A stretch of 8,168 nucleotides of DNA from NCBI GenBank assembly GCA_946610835.1, contig CAMOCU010000034.1, positions 1 to 8,168 of the forward strand, in the 5' to 3' direction. Made by a program: the position numbers and the translations under genes. Position 1 is the stretch's first letter. Each line of letters opens with the position of its first letter. This DNA is from an uncultured Clostridia bacterium. GTDB taxonomy: Bacteria > Bacillota > Clostridia > Oscillospirales > Acutalibacteraceae. Positions 5,558 through 8,168 of this stretch are shown in pieces. A model generated the notes under the pieces. The model did no database searches, had not been told where the DNA came from, and saw nothing but the letters and a program-made list of their open reading frames with translations.

Positions 5558-6784
5558 TCACGTCCTTTGTAATGTTGTATTGAAACCCTGAGAGAAAGAG
5601 TTGCTTTTGAAAACGCCGAGCGCGATCACCGCGGCCAGACGCAGTGCGTTGAGCGCAAGAACGCAGCGGCAGAACACGCCCAGCCCGCCTGCCCGCAGCG
5701 CAGGGATCCCCAGCGCAAAAAACGCGGCGCAGTACAGCAGGTTGATGTACAGCTGGTACTTTTCCTGTGCCAGACGCAGCAGGATCACCAGCAGGAGATT
5801 GGCGGTAAAATACAGGATCTGTCCGCCGTTGGCAATCAGGAAATACGGCGCGGCGCTGTCGGCAACGTCGGGATACAGCAGCCCGATCAGCAGCGGAGAG
5901 AGCGGAATAAACAGCGCAAACAGCACGCTGCCGCACAGCAGACTTGCCGCGCAGCACAACAAAAATTCCCGCCGGCCGAACCGCTTGCTTCGCGCGAGGA
6001 ATCCGATGGCAACGCCGGCGATCGGTTCGGTCAGCATGGCCATCGCTTTGCCCAGAAGCGAAGCGGTATAGTAAAGCGAAACGTCCGCGCCGCCAAGCAT
6101 CGTGCCAATCAGCAGCCGGTCGGCGTGCATGGTCAGGTTGGTAAAAAACTGCGCCGGGATCAGCGCGCAGCAGCTGCGCACAGCCTCGCGGTGGCGCGCG
6201 CTTTTGCGCCACAGGGGCGGCCGCAGCACGCCGCTGCACAGCAGAACATACACGACCGCGAGCAGTTCGCCCGGCAGCTGCACCGTTTCCCAGCGCTTTG
6301 TGTACATAAACAGCCCCGTGCCGGCGGCATAGCCGAGAGCGATGAGCAGATAAAACAAAAAATTCCTGCGGTAGTTGACCTCCAGCCGGAACGCAACGCT
6401 CGCATAATAGCGCAGCATCGTAAAAACGCCCAGCAGCGCATACAAAAAGGCCGCCGCGACGCCATAGCCGAAATATACAGCTGCCGCCGCACTGCATAGC
6501 GCGACCGCGGCGCCGCACAGCGCAAGCGGACGGTTGTAATCGCCGTTTTGCGCCTGAAAACGCGGGACATTCGTCATGCGCGCGTAATTGATCCCGGCGC
6601 CGGCAGAGAGCGCGAGCACCGTCTGGATCGACAGCAGCGTCAGCACATCGCCGAATCCGTCTGCGCCCAGCACGCGGTTGAAGGTCGGGTAAACAAGAAA
6701 TTGGAGCACGCAGTTGTAAATGCCCAGCGCGACCACGCTCAAAACAACGCTTTCCAGAAAATGGTACCGCTGCGAACGCTGCAT
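5558..6784 (-). CDS. Oligosaccharide/lipid flippase-like membrane protein (MOP superfamily)
   Basis: 408-residue, very hydrophobic protein with about 12 predicted membrane helices and short basic loops. Features typical of the polysaccharide biosynthesis (Wzx/MVF-like) group: an N-terminal helix pair ending VYPTFNRVLGADGFGDVLTL, where a GxxxFG-type turn is usual, and a central FFTNLTMHADRLLIGTMLG-VSLYYTA-L block matching the DRxxIGxxLG...Gxxxxa pattern of flippases. Such proteins move lipid-linked sugars across the cytoplasmic membrane. It is somewhat shorter than common family members (about 450-500 residues). The start at 6784 is supported by GGAGG (plus-strand 6793-6797) 8 nt upstream and a promoter just beyond. 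It is first in an operon with the metallophosphoesterase. No glycosyltransferase is adjacent in the window, so the cargo cannot be named. Confidence 0.85.
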   Translation of the reverse strand: MQRSQRYHFLESVVLSVVALGIYNCVLQFLVYPTFNRVLGADGFGDVLTLLSIQTVLALSAGAGINYARMTNVPRFQAQNGDYNRPLALCGAAVALCSAAAAVYFGYGVAAAFLYALLGVFTMLRYYASVAFRLEVNYRRNFLFYLLIALGYAAGTGLFMYTKRWETVQLPGELLAVVYVLLCSGVLRPPLWRKSARHREAVRSCCALIPAQFFTNLTMHADRLLIGTMLGGADVSLYYTASLLGKAMAMLTEPIAGVAIGFLARSKRFGRREFLLCCAASLLCGSVLFALFIPLSPLLIGLLYPDVADSAAPYFLIANGGQILYFTANLLLVILLRLAQEKYQLYINLLYCAAFFALGIPALRAGGLGVFCRCVLALNALRLAAVIALGVFKSNSFSQGFNTTLQRT

Positions 6785-6799
6785 TTCCTTGTCCTCCCG

Positions 6800-6841
6800 G
6801 GATTTTTTTCAAGTATAGCATTCATGCGGATTTTTTTCAAG
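6800..6841. repeat. 14-nt direct repeat, two copies 28 nt apart
   Basis: GGATTTTTTTCAAG occurs at 6800-6813 and again at 6828-6841 with no mismatch, a 28-nt period. On the minus strand each copy is CTTGAAAAAAATCC. One copy provides the -35 of the flippase promoter; the other begins at the last two bases of the -10. It may be a pair of operator sites or a local duplication. Confidence 0.8.
6812..6840 (-). promoter_or_regulatory. Sigma-A promoter of the flippase operon
   Basis: On the minus strand: -35 TTGAAA (plus coordinates 6835-6840), 17-nt spacer, -10 TATACT (6812-6817) with an extended TG directly before it (TGC-TATACT). Predicted start is near 6805, giving a leader of about 20 nt with the ribosome site GGAGG. 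Both the -35 and the downstream edge of the -10 are parts of the 14-nt direct repeat described separately. Confidence 0.8.
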
Positions 6842-6850
6842 ATGATTTTG

Positions 6851-6879
6851 TTGTAATTTGCGCAAAGATGTGGTATGAT
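6851..6879 (+). promoter_or_regulatory. mtaD: Sigma-A promoter of mtaD
   Basis: -35 TTGTAA (6851-6856), 17-nt spacer, -10 TATGAT (6874-6879) with an extended TG at 6871-6872. The weak -35 is offset by the extended -10. The spacer holds a 10-bp perfect palindrome, TTTGCGCAAA (6857-6866), a possible operator. Start would be near 6886, leaving a leader of about 35 nt, too short for a known riboswitch. It diverges from the flippase promoter, the two -35 boxes being 10 nt apart. Confidence 0.75.
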
Positions 6880-6920
6880 TATTTATTATAAAATGGAATA
6901 GTGTGGATAGGTGTTTAATC

Positions 6921-8168
6921 ATGAAAACAATTCTTGAAAATGTACGTGCAATCGTCCCCATGGGGCAGGCGTATATGGTGCGCACATGCGACATCTGTAT
7001 CGAAGGCGGCGTAATCACCGCCATGGACTGCGTGGACAAGCGCGGAGCGTCCCGTGTGATCAACGGCGCAGGCAAGCTTGCCATCCCGGGACTCATCAAC
7101 GCGCATACGCACGCATATATGACGCTTTTCCGCAACTGTGCGGATGATCTGCCGTTTCACAAATGGCTGTTTGACCGGATCATGCCTATGGAGGATCGGC
7201 TGCAGCCGGGCGACTGTTACTGGACAACGCTGTTGGGCATCTGCGAGATGCTGCGTACCGGAACAACGGCCTTTCTGGATATGTACATCCTGCCCGACGA
7301 TACGGCGCGCGCTGTGGCGGACAGCGGCATGCGCGCCGTGCTTTCCCGCGGGCTTGTGGGCGAGGATCGCCGCGACGAGGGCGGACTGCTCCGCATCCGG
7401 CAGGCGCGGCAGGATTATGACGCGTATCACGCGGCCGCGGACGGGCGGATCGGGTTCATGCTCGCGCCGCACGCGCCGTACACCTGCGCGCCGGACTACC
7501 TTGCGTATGTGACCGAAACGGCCGCACAGATGGGCGTGGGGATCCATACGCACATTGCCGAAAGCGCGGGCGAGGTTGAAACAATCCGCGAAAAATACGG
7601 CTGCACGCCGGTGGAAATGATGGAAAAGAGCGGCCTGTTTGCCCGCCATACCGCAGCTGCGCACTGTGTGTATCTGCAGGGGGATGATTTCCGCATCCTG
7701 CGCGAAAACGGCGTGAGCGTGCTGACGAATCCGTCCAGCAATCTCAAGCTCGGCAACGGCATTGCGCCGGTGCCGGAAATTCTGGAAAACGGTATTCCTC
7801 TTGCGCTCGGCACAGACAGCGCCGCGAGCAACAATACGCTCAACATATTCCACGAGATGAATCTGCTGGCGCTGATTCACAAGGGGACGCATCTCGACGC
7901 CACGTCGGTCACGTCGACCGAAGCGTTCCGCGCGGCGACGAGCGGCGGCGCGCAGGCGCTGGGAATCCCGGCCGGGGAACTGGCCGTGGGCAAAAAGGCG
8001 GATATTGTACTGCTGGATCTGTCCGCCCCGCAGCTCAATCCGCAAACGAATCTGATCTCCTCGCTGTGCTATTCCGCCAACGGCAGCGAGGTCGATACCG
8101 TGCTGGTCGACGGCAGGGTGCTGCTGGAAAAGGGCAGGCTGACCACCATCGACGAAGAACGCGTGCTG
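6921..8168 (+). CDS. mtaD: 5-methylthioadenosine/S-adenosylhomocysteine deaminase (3'-truncated by window edge)
   Basis: 416 codons, open to the last base; family members have about 420-435 residues, so only the extreme C-terminus is missing. It is a cytoplasmic amidohydrolase that removes the 6-amino group of methylthioadenosine and S-adenosylhomocysteine to give inosine derivatives, clearing by-products of SAM use. Metal and catalytic residues are all present: His62-x-His64 (PGLINAHTHAYM), His184 (APHAPYTC), His209/His211 and Glu214 (HTHIAES), His248 (AHCVYL) and Asp299 (GTDSAASNN). The blocks CADDLPFHKWL, PSSNLKLGNGIAPV and AATSGGAQALGI are diagnostic of MtaD. The C-terminal part (GKKADIVLLDL, VDTVLVDGRVLLEKG) is the usual composite beta domain. 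Start ATG at 6921 has AGGTG (6909-6913) 7 nt upstream, a weak ribosome site. It has its own promoter diverging from the flippase operon. Related deaminases for other purines share the fold, but motif fit favours MtaD. Confidence 0.92.
   Translation, partial: MKTILENVRAIVPMGQAYMVRTCDICIEGGVITAMDCVDKRGASRVINGAGKLAIPGLINAHTHAYMTLFRNCADDLPFHKWLFDRIMPMEDRLQPGDCYWTTLLGICEMLRTGTTAFLDMYILPDDTARAVADSGMRAVLSRGLVGEDRRDEGGLLRIRQARQDYDAYHAAADGRIGFMLAPHAPYTCAPDYLAYVTETAAQMGVGIHTHIAESAGEVETIREKYGCTPVEMMEKSGLFARHTAAAHCVYLQGDDFRILRENGVSVLTNPSSNLKLGNGIAPVPEILENGIPLALGTDSAASNNTLNIFHEMNLLALIHKGTHLDATSVTSTEAFRAATSGGAQALGIPAGELAVGKKADIVLLDLSAPQLNPQTNLISSLCYSANGSEVDTVLVDGRVLLEKGRLTTIDEERVL

Noticed and set aside
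5511..6821. Second minus-strand frame (436 codons) overlapping the flippase
   Set aside because: The alternative frame gives a coherent membrane protein with a good ribosome site; this one is Arg/Ala-rich low-complexity sequence.
6880..6920. Riboswitch (for example SAM or SAH type) in the mtaD leader
   Set aside because: The leader is only about 35 nt with no stable stem; too short for any such element.
6915..8045. Minus-strand open frame (376 codons) opposite mtaD
   Set aside because: The plus strand has all MtaD metal-binding motifs in one frame; the antisense product has none.

Overview
The window is a GC-rich, gene-dense stretch of bacterial chromosome. Genes are short-spaced, Shine-Dalgarno sites are strong (AAAGGAGG type), stop and start codons overlap (ATGA), and promoters are sigma-A type. 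Together with a DUF2975/HTH pair like YoaS-YozG of Bacillus and a clostridial-style MtaD, this points to a GC-rich member of the Clostridia (Oscillospiraceae/Ruminococcaceae-like, probably a gut organism). That placement is inference from gene content and style; nothing in the window identifies a species. I see no RNA gene, mobile element or CRISPR array.

Layout. (1) Positions 1-2216, plus strand: the end of one ABC exporter half (ATPase domain only) and a complete second half, overlapping by ATGA. They form a heterodimeric exporter of the CydDC-like group. The first half lacks the usual Q-loop glutamine. (2) Positions 2264-4250, plus strand: a near-consensus promoter, a four-helix DUF2975 membrane protein, a 73-residue HTH regulator (ATGA overlap), an 18-bp perfect palindrome, then a secreted endonuclease/exonuclease/phosphatase-fold enzyme that resembles bacterial neutral sphingomyelinases, closed by a hairpin terminator. 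(3) Positions 4260-6840, minus strand: a polysaccharide/lipid flippase followed after 4 nt by a metallophosphoesterase with a fibronectin-III-like tail. This two-gene operon has its own promoter and terminator; its terminator sits almost back to back with that of block 2. (4) Position 6851 to the window end, plus strand: a divergent promoter and an almost complete mtaD (5-methylthioadenosine/S-adenosylhomocysteine deaminase), open at the right edge.

How the parts relate. The two ABC halves should work as one exporter. The DUF2975 protein and HTH regulator are a known conserved pair, and here may control themselves and the secreted phosphodiesterase-like enzyme downstream. The flippase and metallophosphoesterase are co-transcribed, suggesting a shared cell-envelope task. 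MtaD is housekeeping nucleoside salvage. The most unusual items are the Q-loop loss in the first ABC half, the ASHE in place of GNH[DE] in the metallophosphoesterase, the sphingomyelinase-like secreted enzyme with a hydrophobic C-terminal tail, and the repeats and palindromes set into the promoters. I do not see a clearly new multi-gene system.
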